Positions 26,791-36,254 are shown, counted from the stretch's first letter. The stretch: 64,000 nt of DNA from CBEUVQ01 sp965546615 (GCA_965546615.1 CBEUVQ010000010.1:15755-79754); one strand, 5' to 3'. Numbers and translations are program-made. Notes: generated from the letters alone by a model not told the origin.

Positions 26791-26985
26791 ATGCCTGAAC
26801 GTTGTATCATTTGTGGACGGATTATTGAAGTGGAAGAAGAACCAAAAAAAGATGATTTCTGGGACGATGAAGATGACTTTATTCCTAAACCTAAAAAAAA
26901 GACCACCGGCTTTTGCCAGCTTTGTGAAGCAAAATTAAGAAAGGAATCTGATGATGCAGCAAAAGGACCTAAGAAGAATATGTAA
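26791..26985 (+). CDS. Small zinc-ribbon-like protein (64 aa)
   Basis: A 64-residue protein with CIIC (Cys 5 and 8) and CQLC (Cys 42 and 45), a probable four-Cys zinc site, separated by an acidic then basic linker (DDFWDDEDDF, then KPKKK). GGGGGTGG precedes the ATG. It is 95 bases upstream of the UPF0182 gene and may be co-transcribed. Function unknown. Confidence 0.7.
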   Translation: MPERCIICGRIIEVEEEPKKDDFWDDEDDFIPKPKKKTTGFCQLCEAKLRKESDDAAKGPKKNM

Positions 26986-27080
26986 TTTAAAAAAAGGTAA
27001 TAAATATCTGCCTTGGGTCTGTAAAATGTGCTAAAAACATCTATAATTGGGAATTATTAATATAGACTTGGAGGTGGATA

Positions 27081-29840
27081 TTGTTGCGTCGCAACACACG
27101 AATTACTGTTTTAGGTATACTTATTATTATCTTTGCTGCTTTGTTTTGGGCAGCGGGGTTGTACACCGATTGGCTGTGGTTTGGCTCTCTTAACTACCAA
27201 TCAGTCTTTCTTAAAATATTGACTACCAAAATTTCTTTGAGCTTTGCCACAGGATTTATATTTTTTATATTCATTTTCCTTAATTTGTTACTTACCAGGC
27301 GGTCGTTATTAGCGGGAATAGAATACTTTAAGAAACGTCGGCAAGTCTTTGATGAAAATGTCATTGTCATTCAGCCGCAGGGATATGAATGGCTGGAAAG
27401 AATCACCAAGCGTTCTCTTGGCGTTTTGTTTTTAATTTCCGCCATCGTTTTGGCTTTAATGACCAGTGGTAGTTTTAACAATGATTGGATAACATTCCAA
27501 AAGTTTTTAAATAGCGTTCCTTTTGATATAAAAGACCCTATCTTTAATAATGATATTGGATTTTATGTTTTCAAGCTGCCTTTTTATCAGTTTGTGCTGT
27601 CGTTTTTGATGTGGACGACATTGCTTACAATCCTGGCAGTGGCATTTGTTTATTTCATTGCGGAAACGCTTCATAATAACGGACGCATAGAACTGTTAAA
27701 ATCAGCACAATCGCGCTTTCATTTGTCAGCTTTGGCTGCATTCTTATTTATTTTAAAGGGCATTGATTTTTATTTAGATCGCTACATGCTGCTGTACTCT
27801 CCCCAAGGTATTGTTTACGGCCCTGGGTATACTGACGTGCATGCCACGCTGTTGGCATTAAAAGTATTGGCGGTACTGTCAATTCTCACTGCAGTAATCA
27901 TTCTAATTAACATCTATATGCGTCGGTTTAACATCGTAGTTTATAGTATTGTTGCCTTGACTGCAGCCGGCATAATACTAAACGGAGTTTATCCATATAT
28001 TGTTGAACGTTTCATTGTTCAACCGAACCAGTTTAACAGAGAAGAACAATACATTGCCAATAACATTAAATACACCAGACAAGCATATAACCTGGATAAA
28101 ATTGAAGTAGCTACATTCCCGTCAGGAAAGACATTAGATGTCAAGGATATTCAAGAAAACAGAGAAACCATCGATAATATCCGGTTGTGGGACTGGCAGC
28201 CTTTCCGGCAAACTTATACCCAACTTCAGGAAATGCGTTTGTATTATGAGTTCTCAGATATTGATATTGACCGTTATACAATAAATGGTGAATATCGTCA
28301 GGTAATGCTGGCTCCCCGGGAATTAAATCAAAGTCAACTGCCTTCCCAAGCCCAAACGTGGGTAAACCAACGTTTAATTTACACTCACGGTTATGGCGTT
28401 GCGATGAGTCCGGTAAATGAAGTCACCAGCGAAGGACTGCCAAAGTTTTTTATTAAGGATATTCCGCCCAAAACACTTGTGGATATCCCGATTGACCGAC
28501 CGGAAATCTATTTCGGGGAAGCAACCAACAATTACGTAATTGTCGATACAAAAACCAAAGAATTTGATTATCCTTCCGGTTCTAAAAATGTTTACACTAC
28601 TTATGAAGCAGACAGCGGCATTAAACTGGAAACGTTTCTGCATCGCCTGTTATTTGCTTTTGCTCTTTCTGATTATAAGTTGTTATTTACCAGTGATATC
28701 ACTAATGACAGTAAAGTACTGATGTACCGGAATATTCGGGAGCGGGTTCCTAAAATTGCACCTTTCTTAACCTATGATAAAGACCCTTACATTGTAATCA
28801 GCGACGGAAGGCTGAAATGGATGTGGGATGCATATACAACTACAAATATGTATCCATATTCCGAACCATACCAAGGCGATTTAAACTATATTCGCAATGC
28901 CGTTAAAGTAGTGGTGGATGCTTATACCGGTGCGGTAGATTTTTATATTGCCGATCCGGACGATCCAATAATAAAGTCTTATAATGAAATTTTCCCCGGC
29001 ATGTTCAAACCACTTAGCCAAATGCCGGAAGACTTACAAAAGCATATTCGTTATCCGATCGATCTGTTTAATGTACAGGCACAAATGTATACAAATTACC
29101 ATATGACCAACACGCAGGTCTTTTATAACAAAGAAGACCGTTGGGAGCTGCCTACAGAGGTGTTTGGCGGTGAAGAGGTTAATTTAGAACCTTATTATAC
29201 TATCATCAAGCTCCCTGGTTCAGATACAACAGAATTTGTGCAAATACTGCCGTTTAAACCTACTAATAAACAAAACATGATTGCTTGGATGGCCGGTCGT
29301 TCTGACGGGGAAAATTATGGAAAACTGCTTGTGTATGAGTTCCCGAAACAAGAACTGGTTTACGGTCCGATGCAGATTGAAGCCAGAATTGACCAAGATG
29401 CCGCAATTTCTCAACAGCTTACATTGTGGAGCTCACGCGGCACGTCGGTGATCAGGGGGAATTTATTAGTAATTCCTATCAGAGATTCTATATTATATGT
29501 AGAACCGTTGTATCTGAAAGCTGAACAAAGCAGCATGCCGGAACTGAGGCGCGTAATTGTCGCCCATGGTGAAAGTGTTGTTATGGAACCAACTTTAGAG
29601 CAGGCACTGCAGCGGATTTTTGGTCAGAACACCGAAGCGCAGCCACAAACTCCGACAGGCGGATCTGATGTTCCAAATGAGCAGCCGGAAGAACGCAGTA
29701 TTGCTGATTTAGCAAAGGAAGCTCAACAAATATACAATCAAGCTCAAGAGAGCTTGAAAAATGGTGATTGGACCGGCTATGGGGAAGCTCAAAGTCAACT
29801 GCAAAAAATACTGGAACAATTAGCTCAACAAGCAAATTAA
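27081..29840 (+). CDS. UPF0182 family large membrane protein
   Basis: A 919-residue protein with seven or so N-terminal membrane helices (about 1-330) and a large extracytoplasmic domain. Family signatures include DWLWFGSLNYQSVF near residue 30, NRERY-like NREEQYIANN and TRQAYNL near 325-340, and the WWxxY-rich region RLWDWQPFRQTY near 370. The C-terminus ends in a Gln/Glu-rich helical segment, as usual. Function of the family is unknown. The start is TTG at 27081 (or 27084), near GGAGGTGG. Confidence 0.88.
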   Translation: MLRRNTRITVLGILIIIFAALFWAAGLYTDWLWFGSLNYQSVFLKILTTKISLSFATGFIFFIFIFLNLLLTRRSLLAGIEYFKKRRQVFDENVIVIQPQGYEWLERITKRSLGVLFLISAIVLALMTSGSFNNDWITFQKFLNSVPFDIKDPIFNNDIGFYVFKLPFYQFVLSFLMWTTLLTILAVAFVYFIAETLHNNGRIELLKSAQSRFHLSALAAFLFILKGIDFYLDRYMLLYSPQGIVYGPGYTDVHATLLALKVLAVLSILTAVIILINIYMRRFNIVVYSIVALTAAGIILNGVYPYIVERFIVQPNQFNREEQYIANNIKYTRQAYNLDKIEVATFPSGKTLDVKDIQENRETIDNIRLWDWQPFRQTYTQLQEMRLYYEFSDIDIDRYTINGEYRQVMLAPRELNQSQLPSQAQTWVNQRLIYTHGYGVAMSPVNEVTSEGLPKFFIKDIPPKTLVDIPIDRPEIYFGEATNNYVIVDTKTKEFDYPSGSKNVYTTYEADSGIKLETFLHRLLFAFALSDYKLLFTSDITNDSKVLMYRNIRERVPKIAPFLTYDKDPYIVISDGRLKWMWDAYTTTNMYPYSEPYQGDLNYIRNAVKVVVDAYTGAVDFYIADPDDPIIKSYNEIFPGMFKPLSQMPEDLQKHIRYPIDLFNVQAQMYTNYHMTNTQVFYNKEDRWELPTEVFGGEEVNLEPYYTIIKLPGSDTTEFVQILPFKPTNKQNMIAWMAGRSDGENYGKLLVYEFPKQELVYGPMQIEARIDQDAAISQQLTLWSSRGTSVIRGNLLVIPIRDSILYVEPLYLKAEQSSMPELRRVIVAHGESVVMEPTLEQALQRIFGQNTEAQPQTPTGGSDVPNEQPEERSIADLAKEAQQIYNQAQESLKNGDWTGYGEAQSQLQKILEQLAQQAN

Positions 29841-29847
29841 TATAACC

Positions 29848-29880
29848 AAGCCCGGCGAAACTGCCGGGCTTGCTGTTTGT
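29848..29880 (+). terminator. Terminator of the UPF0182 gene
   Basis: AAGCCCGGC (29848-29856) and GCCGGGCTT (29863-29871) form a perfect hairpin; the T-tract is interrupted. Confidence 0.8.
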
Positions 29881-29964
29881 TTGCGTTTTGCTGAATATTT
29901 TAACTATTTATTAATGATTTTGATATAATAATATAAACTAATTGATTAGTGAGGGGTTTAGATT

Positions 29965-30252
29965 ATGTTACATAATTATACCGAAACGGCTGTACTGCAG
30001 CTGCTGGATTCTGTTTTAACTAACTATCAAGAGAAAAATAAACCAATTTGCACATGTGAACGGTGCCGGCAGGACATTATGGCCATTGCATTAAATAATC
30101 TGCCACCACGTTATGTAGTAACAGATACCGGTAAAATAATTACTTCAGTATCTTTTGAGCAGTTTGGCGGCAAAGCACAAATAACTGCGCAAATATTAAG
30201 AGCAATTGAAATAGTCCAAAGTAATCCCAAATGCCTCTTCAGCCGGTCATAA
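29965..30252 (+). CDS. ComFB-domain protein
   Basis: A 95-residue protein matching the late competence ComFB family (PF10719): N-terminal HNYTETAVLQLLD, a CTCERCRQDIMAIALNNLPP core with three Cys that could bind zinc, then RYVVTDTGKI. ComFB-domain proteins of cyanobacteria have been described as c-di-GMP receptors, and a c-di-GMP enzyme is encoded at 55053. No com genes lie nearby, so a competence role is doubtful. GAGGGG precedes the ATG. Confidence 0.82.
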   Translation: MLHNYTETAVLQLLDSVLTNYQEKNKPICTCERCRQDIMAIALNNLPPRYVVTDTGKIITSVSFEQFGGKAQITAQILRAIEIVQSNPKCLFSRS

Positions 30253-30366
30253 GCCGGCGTTTATTTTAATATAAATAAATCTACAATATATGTGCAATTG
30301 TATAGAAGGATTTAAACAGCCTGCCAACGAATAATAATTTGGAAAATATTTACAGGGGTGGGTTGT

Positions 30367-30813
30367 TTGAAAAAATTATATTTAATTGGATTATGTGTGC
30401 TGATGAGCACATTGTTTACTGTTTTTATATTTCAGTCAGAAGCATCAGAAAGCAATTTGTCCGACCAAGAACTGTTAGATGTGATTAAAGGAGCAGTTGA
30501 AGATGACCGGTGGCTTTTCGTTAAATCACCGGAAATGGCCAGATGTGTATTAGCGCAGTATTACACCGGTCAACTTTTGGAAGAAAACACCCAGCAAGTT
30601 TGGGAAACAGTAAAATATCCTACGGATTGGTATTGGAAAGCAGCAGCACAGAATATAAAAGTGATATCAAATAATGGTAAGGAAGCAGTTGCCACTGCCG
30701 AAATATTGGATTATGATCTAATTACTGGTGAGATAAAACATGGTCAAGCAAAATATTTTCTTTTAAATACCGAAAAAGGGTGGCGGGTAGCAGAGGCGAA
30801 ATATCAATGGTAA
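30367..30813 (+). CDS. Secreted hypothetical protein (148 aa)
   Basis: An N-terminal signal peptide or anchor (KKLYLIGLCVLMSTLFTVF) is followed by a 120-residue domain ending in KGWRVAEAKYQW, the pattern of small extracytoplasmic NTF2-like or DUF4829-like domains; I do not assign one. The TTG at 30367 is preferred because it is correctly spaced from AGGGGTGG; a GTG at 30358 overlaps that site. Function unknown. Confidence 0.65.
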   Translation: MKKLYLIGLCVLMSTLFTVFIFQSEASESNLSDQELLDVIKGAVEDDRWLFVKSPEMARCVLAQYYTGQLLEENTQQVWETVKYPTDWYWKAAAQNIKVISNNGKEAVATAEILDYDLITGEIKHGQAKYFLLNTEKGWRVAEAKYQW

Positions 30814-30895
30814 TGTTATAAAATTTAAAATATGCGGTAATATTACTTAGATAGTAGGTTTAAGGTGGATTAGCAGAGTTTGGGAGGATGATAAA

Positions 30896-32062
30896 ATGAA
30901 GATAGCCATGTTCTCTGATAGCTATAGTCCTTACACCAGTGGTGTGGTGCGCTCTGTGGAAACCTTTACAAACGAATTAACGCGTTTAGGACATCAGGTG
31001 TTTATCTTTGCTCCTAATTACCCTAATTGTGAAAAGGAATCCGGAGTATATCGATTTTTTTCTATACCCTCGCCTACGAATAAAGATTTTGCTTTAGCTT
31101 TCCCTTTTTCATTAAGCTTATGGTCTAAAGTAAAAAAACTTCAGCCGGATATTATTCATGTGCACTCACCTTTTTTACTAGGTCGGTTAGGTGCCAAGTG
31201 GGCACGACGGCTGGGAATTCCTTTGGTTTTTACGTATCATACTCTTTACGACAAATATGTGCACTACATACCAATTAATCAGCAGATTGTTAAGGAACTA
31301 ACTATCAAAATGACGATGGATTTTTGTAATCATTGTGATCAAGTGATTACACCAACTAAAATAATTGCTAATCACCTGATTGAAAACGGGGTTGAAGTTC
31401 CTGTAACTGCGGTGCCAACCGGTATTATTACTGAAGAGTTTCAAAATGCTGATAAGTCGTGGCTGAGAAGCCGGTATAATATTCCGCTTGATAAAAAAAT
31501 ACTGCTGTTTGTAGGGCGGCTTGGGAAAGAGAAAAATATCAGTTTCTTGTTAGACTGCTACTTGGAGATATTTAAACAATATCAAGATACCGTATTGGTT
31601 TTGGTTGGAAGCGGTCCGGATGAAGAAAGTTTAAAAGAAAAGGTTAAAGAATATAGACTGCAAAATAATGTTATCTTTACCGGAACGCTTTCTAAGACTG
31701 ATACAATAAATGCTTATTCAGGGGCAGATATTTTTGTTTTTGCATCGGTCACTGAAACACAAGGCCTGGTAATGGCGGAAGCTAAAACTGCCGGCTTACC
31801 GGTAATAGCGGTAGATGCTTTTGGGGCAAAAGAAATGGTAGTAGACGGAGAAGACGGTTACCTTTGCCCGTTGGATATCAACATTTTTTCGAAAACGGTA
31901 CTTAAGCTGATAACCGACACCAATCTTTGCAGGCAAATGGGGCAAAAAGCTGTACAAAATGCGAAAAAATTGTCAGCCCAAAGCTGTACTTTGAAATTAT
32001 TGGATGTATATGAAAACGTAATCAAAAATAATCATCTGCAAAACAGGCGACTGCATGGTTAA
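30896..32062 (+). CDS. Family 4 glycosyltransferase, diacylglycerol glucosyltransferase-like
   Basis: A 388-residue GT-B glycosyltransferase. The N-terminal FSDSYSPYTSGVVRSVETF acceptor-domain motif, HVHSPFLLGRLG, VPTGI and the C-terminal ETQGLVMAEAKTAGLPVIA nucleotide-sugar motif (EX7E type) are all present. The pattern most resembles bacterial 1,2-diacylglycerol 3-glucosyltransferases that make membrane glycolipids, so a peripheral membrane role is likely. GGGAGGATG precedes the ATG. Monocistronic. Confidence 0.85.
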   Translation: MKIAMFSDSYSPYTSGVVRSVETFTNELTRLGHQVFIFAPNYPNCEKESGVYRFFSIPSPTNKDFALAFPFSLSLWSKVKKLQPDIIHVHSPFLLGRLGAKWARRLGIPLVFTYHTLYDKYVHYIPINQQIVKELTIKMTMDFCNHCDQVITPTKIIANHLIENGVEVPVTAVPTGIITEEFQNADKSWLRSRYNIPLDKKILLFVGRLGKEKNISFLLDCYLEIFKQYQDTVLVLVGSGPDEESLKEKVKEYRLQNNVIFTGTLSKTDTINAYSGADIFVFASVTETQGLVMAEAKTAGLPVIAVDAFGAKEMVVDGEDGYLCPLDINIFSKTVLKLITDTNLCRQMGQKAVQNAKKLSAQSCTLKLLDVYENVIKNNHLQNRRLHG

Positions 32063-32095
32063 GAAAGGGGACAAAGCCCCTTTCTTTTCTTTTTT
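32062..32095 (+). terminator. Terminator of the glycosyltransferase gene
   Basis: AGAAAGGGG (32062-32070) pairs with CCCCTTTCT (32077-32085), then TTTCTTTTTT. It starts at the last base of the stop codon. Confidence 0.9.
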
Positions 32096-32600
32096 ACCCC
32101 ATCGGTATGCAGTGTTTGTCATAGTAAATTTTAAATAATTTTGCATGGTGAGCTTCATCTTTTGCTGCCCGCCGCAGCCATGCCGACAAATATTTGTCTT
32201 TAATAAAATCAGCCATTTCCATGTACAGCTTATAAGCATTTTTTTCTTCTTGAATTACCGTCATCAGCAGATTGCATACATTGTGCAGCTCATAATTTAC
32301 ATAAGCGGCACACCATGGTCTGCCGCGGCTGTTAGTATATATTGGTTCGCAGCCAAGTTTTTTAATAAATTCCATAGTATCGTGCATATGCTTCATTTCA
32401 ATTATTGAAATAGCTTCCAACAAATCCGCAAGCTCTTCATATTTGGTATTTTTAAGCATGGTGTAATAATAAAGATATGTGTGAATGGCAGTCAACTCAC
32501 TTTCCCTGTCTGCCAGTACATCCATCATCATTTTAGCATATTTTATGTTTTGCCTTTCTACTTCTACTTCGGGATAAGGAAGGTTTAAACAGACCTTCAG
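32094..32600 (-). CDS. Ferritin-like di-iron protein, apparent CTG start
   Basis: Ferritin-like four-helix protein with metal-ligand motifs in ADRESELTAIHTY, EMKHMH, QEEKNAY and DEAHHAKLF, resembling rubrerythrin/Mn-catalase-like proteins of sporeformers. The first ATG in frame (32531) has no ribosome site, and the frame stays open upstream encoding PYPEVEVERQNIKYAK, typical of the family's N-terminus. The only plausible start there is CTG at 32600, preceded by AGGGTGAT and overlapping the LysM gene's stop as CTGA. That gives 168 residues. Function could be oxidative stress defence or a spore coat role; undecided. Confidence 0.75.
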   Translation of the reverse strand: MKVCLNLPYPEVEVERQNIKYAKMMMDVLADRESELTAIHTYLYYYTMLKNTKYEELADLLEAISIIEMKHMHDTMEFIKKLGCEPIYTNSRGRPWCAAYVNYELHNVCNLLMTVIQEEKNAYKLYMEMADFIKDKYLSAWLRRAAKDEAHHAKLFKIYYDKHCIPMG

Positions 32601-32773
32601 TTATCACCCTGGTATTTGCCCGCTGCTTTTTTAGGAATATTGATTATTTGTCCGGGATAAATTATATTTGGGTCTTTAATTTCCGGGTTGGCTGCAATTA
32701 AATCATCTAAACTGACACCAAAACGTTTGGCTATGTTGTACAAGGTATCTTCATTTTTAACTTTGTAAGTCAT
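32597..32773 (-). CDS. Small single-LysM protein
   Basis: A 58-residue protein consisting almost only of one LysM domain: YKVKNEDTLYNIAKRFGVSL, then DLIAANPEIKDP and IIYPGQIINIP. LysM binds peptidoglycan glycan chains. There is no signal peptide, which suggests action from the mother cell on the spore, as for SafA-like proteins, or inside the cell. GGAGGGAAAAGT precedes the ATG. The stop codon overlaps the downstream ferritin-like frame by 4 bases, so the two are translationally coupled. Confidence 0.85.
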   Translation of the reverse strand: MTYKVKNEDTLYNIAKRFGVSLDDLIAANPEIKDPNIIYPGQIINIPKKAAGKYQGDN

Positions 32774-32923
32774 ACTTTTCCCTCCATAATTGTTTGCATT
32801 AATTTATGTGTGACAACCTATATTTGTGAATAACAACATTAATAAGAAAAATACAGAAGGACTTTTTTTAGCAGTGCAGAAGAAGTATTTTAATATTAGT
32901 GTGTTTTGGAGGGAGCGGAAACT

Positions 32924-33223
32924 ATGGATGTTGAAAAAATCAAAGCCAAACTAAATTGGAATCATAAATTTGAAAATGAATTTAAAACCAGAGATTACGG
33001 TTACACCTTTGTAATTGATGTCATCGACGGCAAGGCAATGGTATCTTTATATCGTTTCTCGCCTTTTGGAGTTAAGAGTGAACCGCTGGATAATCAGCCT
33101 CCGAGCGAAATGATTACCGACGCTTTGCTAAAACAAGGTGTTGAAGTTTGCCGAGATGGTTTGTACTACATAGATGATGCTATTAAGGAATGGATCGAAA
33201 AAAACATACTGCAGGTTTCCTGA
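32924..33223 (+). CDS. Hypothetical protein (99 aa)
   Basis: An ORF with a strong ribosome site (GGAGGGAG, 8 bases before the ATG at 32924). The product begins MDVEKIKAKLNWNHKFENEF, has a beta-rich middle (GYTFVIDVIDGKAMVSLYRF) and a helical end. No membrane segment, no known motif. Stands alone, divergent from the LysM gene. Function unknown. Confidence 0.65.
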   Translation: MDVEKIKAKLNWNHKFENEFKTRDYGYTFVIDVIDGKAMVSLYRFSPFGVKSEPLDNQPPSEMITDALLKQGVEVCRDGLYYIDDAIKEWIEKNILQVS

Positions 33224-33315
33224 AAAACTGCACTGGCTGTAAATACTTTAGCTATGATTTGGTAATGGTAAAGCTGTGCTTTTAATGATAAAATTTAATA
33301 CGACTTCATAGAAAA

Positions 33316-33346
33316 GACCCTCGAAAAAATCGAGGGTTTGTTAATT
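33316..33346 (+). terminator. Probable terminator after the 99-aa gene
   Basis: GACCCTCG (33316-33323) pairs with CGAGGGTT (33331-33338), followed by TGTTAATTT. The remaining 200 bases up to the Na/Pi gene are AT-rich with no feature I can support. Confidence 0.65.
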
Positions 33347-33550
33347 TAACGTTAAAACTTGCTTTAACAAAAAGGTATTTTTTTATTATTAAAGAATATA
33401 AAGTGTGGTCTGCAGGCTTGTCGATACTTACCGAAACTTGTAAATCCATAAACTAAATCGCTTTGTAGCTCCTAAAGATTGCCAAATAATAATTACCAAT
33501 TAAATTAATTCAACCGCTAGTACTTAAGTTTAAATTTGGAGGTATACTGT

Positions 33551-35293
33551 ATGGAATTATCTATAAAAGATATTTTGTTTTTTGCTCTGGGCGGTTTAGG
33601 TATTTTTTTGTTCGGCATTAAGTTTATGTCAGAAGGTCTGCAAAATGCAGCAGGCCAGCGCTTAAAAAGTTTTTTAGAGAAGGGTACAAAAACACCCATC
33701 AGAGGGGTAATTACCGGTGCACTTGTTACAGCCCTTATTCAAAGCAGTAGTGGTACTACAGTTTTAACGGTAGGCTTGGTAAATGCCGGCTTACTAAATT
33801 TAAGACAAGCTATTGGCATTATTATGGGAGCCAATATTGGTACAACTATGACCGCTTATTTAATCGGCATTAAATTAGAGGATTATGCACTGCCGATTAT
33901 TGCTGCCGGTGTTTTTTTCCTGTTTTTCTTTAAAAATAAAATGCTGAATAATATTGGCCAGGTACTTACCGGTTTTGGTATGTTGTTTTATGGCATGGAT
34001 ATTATGGGTGACGGTTTAAAACCGCTAAAAGATTTACCGTACTTTTTGGATCTAATGGTAAGTGTAGAAGATAATCCGCTTACCGGGGTATTAATTGGTG
34101 CTATTTTTACAGTAGTAGTTCAAAGCAGCAGTGCCACTATTGGTATTCTGCAGCAGCTGGCCAGTCAAGGTTCTGTAACCTATATGCAGGCAGTACCAAT
34201 ACTTTTTGGTGATAATATAGGAACAACGATCACCGCAATATTGGCATCGATAGGCACATCAGTTGCAGCCCGCCGTACTGCTTTCACCCATATGCTGTTT
34301 AATTTAAGCGGTACCGCTATTTTTTTGCCTTTAACTATTCTGGGTATTTTTCCTGAAATAGTAAGATTAGTAACAGATTACTTTTTTGTGCTGCTTCCCG
34401 GTTTTGAAGGTACCTTTGATACATTAAATGTTAGGATGCAGATCGCGCAAACACACGGCGTTTTTAACATTACTAATACTTTAATACAGCTTCCTTTTGT
34501 TTCATTTTTAGCCTGGACAGTAACTAAAATGGTTCCCGGTCAATTGGCACAATTTGATATGGAACCCAAATATCTGGAACCCCGTTTGTTGGCACAGCCG
34601 GAAGTGGCTTTAAGACAAGCCCACATGGAAATTGTGCGTATGGGCAGATATTCCAGCAGCTTTTTTAATGAGTCCATTCGATTTTTCTTTAACACTAAAG
34701 ATAAAGAATTAAACCCAATGTATTTGGAACAAAAAGAGCAATTAATTAATCGCCTTGATGAGGATATTACTGATTACATTGTAAAATTAACATCAAACAA
34801 AAAAATGACTGAAGACCAATCTAATTATGCTTCAACTCTGCTGCATGCAGTTACCGATCTTGAACGGATTGGCGACCATGCTGATAATATTGTTGAGCTG
34901 GCAATTTATGCTGTAGAAAACAAAGTTGTATTTTCTAAAGAAGCGTTAGACAGTATTACCTCAATGGCAGATATAACTGCTAACACACTGCGGCTAAGCC
35001 TTGAGGCTTTAGAAGATAATGATCATGATAAAGCACGGAAAGTTATTCAGAATGAAGTGGTCATCGATAACCTTGAAAGGGAATTTAGACAAGGACATAT
35101 TGCCAGATTAAATGAAGGAGAATGTACCGGTGTCTGCGGCGCAGTATTCTTAGATATGTTAAGCAATATGGAACGGATTGGCGACCACGCATTGAATATT
35201 GCAGAGTATGTGCTGGGCGATATGGGGGCAGTGGAGAGACGGCAGGTTAAATATTCAATTTCTGCTATTGCTTACCCTACAAAAAAAACCTGA
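33551..35293 (+). CDS. Na+/phosphate symporter with PhoU-like domain
   Basis: A 580-residue NptA/YjbB-type transporter. The N-terminal membrane half contains the duplicated motifs QSSSGTTV (about residue 69) and QSSSATIG (about 197), one per inverted repeat, with GANIGTT and GDNIGTT. The C-terminal third (about 350-555) is a helical PhoU-like domain with two ERIGDHA motifs. It imports phosphate with sodium; the PhoU part probably senses phosphate status. GGAGGT sets the ATG at 33551. Monocistronic. Confidence 0.9.
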   Translation: MELSIKDILFFALGGLGIFLFGIKFMSEGLQNAAGQRLKSFLEKGTKTPIRGVITGALVTALIQSSSGTTVLTVGLVNAGLLNLRQAIGIIMGANIGTTMTAYLIGIKLEDYALPIIAAGVFFLFFFKNKMLNNIGQVLTGFGMLFYGMDIMGDGLKPLKDLPYFLDLMVSVEDNPLTGVLIGAIFTVVVQSSSATIGILQQLASQGSVTYMQAVPILFGDNIGTTITAILASIGTSVAARRTAFTHMLFNLSGTAIFLPLTILGIFPEIVRLVTDYFFVLLPGFEGTFDTLNVRMQIAQTHGVFNITNTLIQLPFVSFLAWTVTKMVPGQLAQFDMEPKYLEPRLLAQPEVALRQAHMEIVRMGRYSSSFFNESIRFFFNTKDKELNPMYLEQKEQLINRLDEDITDYIVKLTSNKKMTEDQSNYASTLLHAVTDLERIGDHADNIVELAIYAVENKVVFSKEALDSITSMADITANTLRLSLEALEDNDHDKARKVIQNEVVIDNLEREFRQGHIARLNEGECTGVCGAVFLDMLSNMERIGDHALNIAEYVLGDMGAVERRQVKYSISAIAYPTKKT

Positions 35294-35308
35294 ACTATTG
35301 AAAATAAG

Positions 35309-35337
35309 TAACCACCCGTTGGGTGGTTATTTGTTTA
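35309..35337 (+). terminator. Terminator of the Na/Pi symporter gene
   Basis: TAACCACCC (35309-35317) and GGGTGGTTA (35321-35329) form a 9-base stem with a 3-base loop, followed by TTTGTTT. Confidence 0.85.
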
Positions 35338-35399
35338 AATGGCTGGTATAATATTGCATATAGTTTTTGATTAACTATTTGTAAGGGTGTCGATAGCAT

Positions 35400-35621
35400 A
35401 TGGCGGATAACAATTCTGAAAGAGGAAAGGTACTGGAATTTAAACCGCGAAAAAAAAGACGTCTTAAAACATTAAATTATGTTGATCCGGCTAAAAAAGA
35501 ACTTTTGGAAATGAGAAAAAGGCAAAGGCAAATGGCTAAAACCAGGAAAACTGTAATTAAGAATGCCGGCTACTTTTTATTGATATGCATTGCTTTCTAT
35601 ATTATTAAATTCTTCATTTAA
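35400..35621 (+). CDS. Small basic protein with C-terminal membrane anchor (73 aa)
   Basis: A 73-residue tail-anchored protein. A very basic N-terminal part (FKPRKKRRLKTL, then MRKRQRQMAKTRK) is followed by one membrane segment, AGYFLLICIAFYIIKFFI, at the extreme C-terminus. GTAAGGGTG lies upstream of the ATG. It precedes tatA by 92 bases. No family recognised; the charge suggests nucleic acid or phospholipid contact. Confidence 0.65.
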   Translation: MADNNSERGKVLEFKPRKKRRLKTLNYVDPAKKELLEMRKRQRQMAKTRKTVIKNAGYFLLICIAFYIIKFFI

Positions 35622-35713
35622 GAAAGTTGACTGAAACGGAAGGGTTATAATAAGTTATGGCGAAACCTTTGCAGTAAAAGTACTGGATAATCTTCGTCAA
35701 AGGGGAGATTGCT

Positions 35714-35974
35714 TTGTTCAACTTTAGTATGTGGGATATAATTTTAATTTTGATATTGTCATTAATTATATTCGGACCCGGCAAAATGCCTGAAGTTGCC
35801 AGGTCGCTTGGCAAAGGCTTGGTAGAGTTTAGAAAAATGACAAATAAAGTTACCGAAACAATTAAAGAGGAAACCAGTGATATCAAAAAAGACCTGCAGC
35901 AGAGCGTTGAGATAGGCGAAACAAAAACCGCTGAAGAGGTAAAAACCACCGAAAAAGCAAACAATTCTAAATGA
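35714..35974 (+). CDS. tatA: Twin-arginine translocase subunit TatA/E
   Basis: An 86-residue Tat pore subunit: one membrane helix (WDIILILILSLIIF), the FGPGKMPEVARSLGK hinge and amphipathic helix, and a charged C-terminal tail. It assembles the channel that exports folded proteins. The start is TTG at 35714 behind AGGGGAG. No tatC lies beside it, so the partner must be elsewhere. Confidence 0.9.
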   Translation: MFNFSMWDIILILILSLIIFGPGKMPEVARSLGKGLVEFRKMTNKVTETIKEETSDIKKDLQQSVEIGETKTAEEVKTTEKANNSK

Positions 35975-35982
35975 TACAGGTT

Positions 35983-36025
35983 AAGAAGCCTAAAACCATA
36001 ATCATAAAATAATTTTAGGCTTCTT
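35983..36025. terminator. Hairpin between convergent tatA and the 2-TM gene
   Basis: Perfect 13-base arms (35983-35995 and 36013-36025) around a 17-base AT-rich loop. The right arm overlaps the end of the leftward gene. There is no clear T-run, so it may block both transcripts only partly. Confidence 0.55.
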
Positions 36026-36254
36026 CAACTGCGGTTTTCCTCTTTCGACGAACTTTCTTTTTTGGCTTGTCAGCAGTTCTTGTTAAATTTTCAAATGCTA
36101 TCACTGTCAGGGCATAAAACAAAAACCAAGAAACAAAAAATAACAGTACGTTATGGTAAAGCGGATTTATAGCTTTATTGGCATATCCGAAGCTAAATAA
36201 TGCTCCTCCGACAGCAGTAACTAAAAAAAGCAATTTGTGAAGTAAATCCGACAA
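36015..36254 (-). CDS. Two-helix membrane protein with basic tail (79 aa)
   Basis: A 79-residue protein with two membrane helices (LLFLVTAVGGALFSFGY and LLFFVSWFLFYALTVIAF) and a basic C-terminus (KPKKKVRRKRK). A ribosome site GGAGGTATA precedes the ATG. Convergent with tatA. No family recognised. Confidence 0.65.
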   Translation of the reverse strand: MSDLLHKLLFLVTAVGGALFSFGYANKAINPLYHNVLLFFVSWFLFYALTVIAFENLTRTADKPKKKVRRKRKTAVEEA

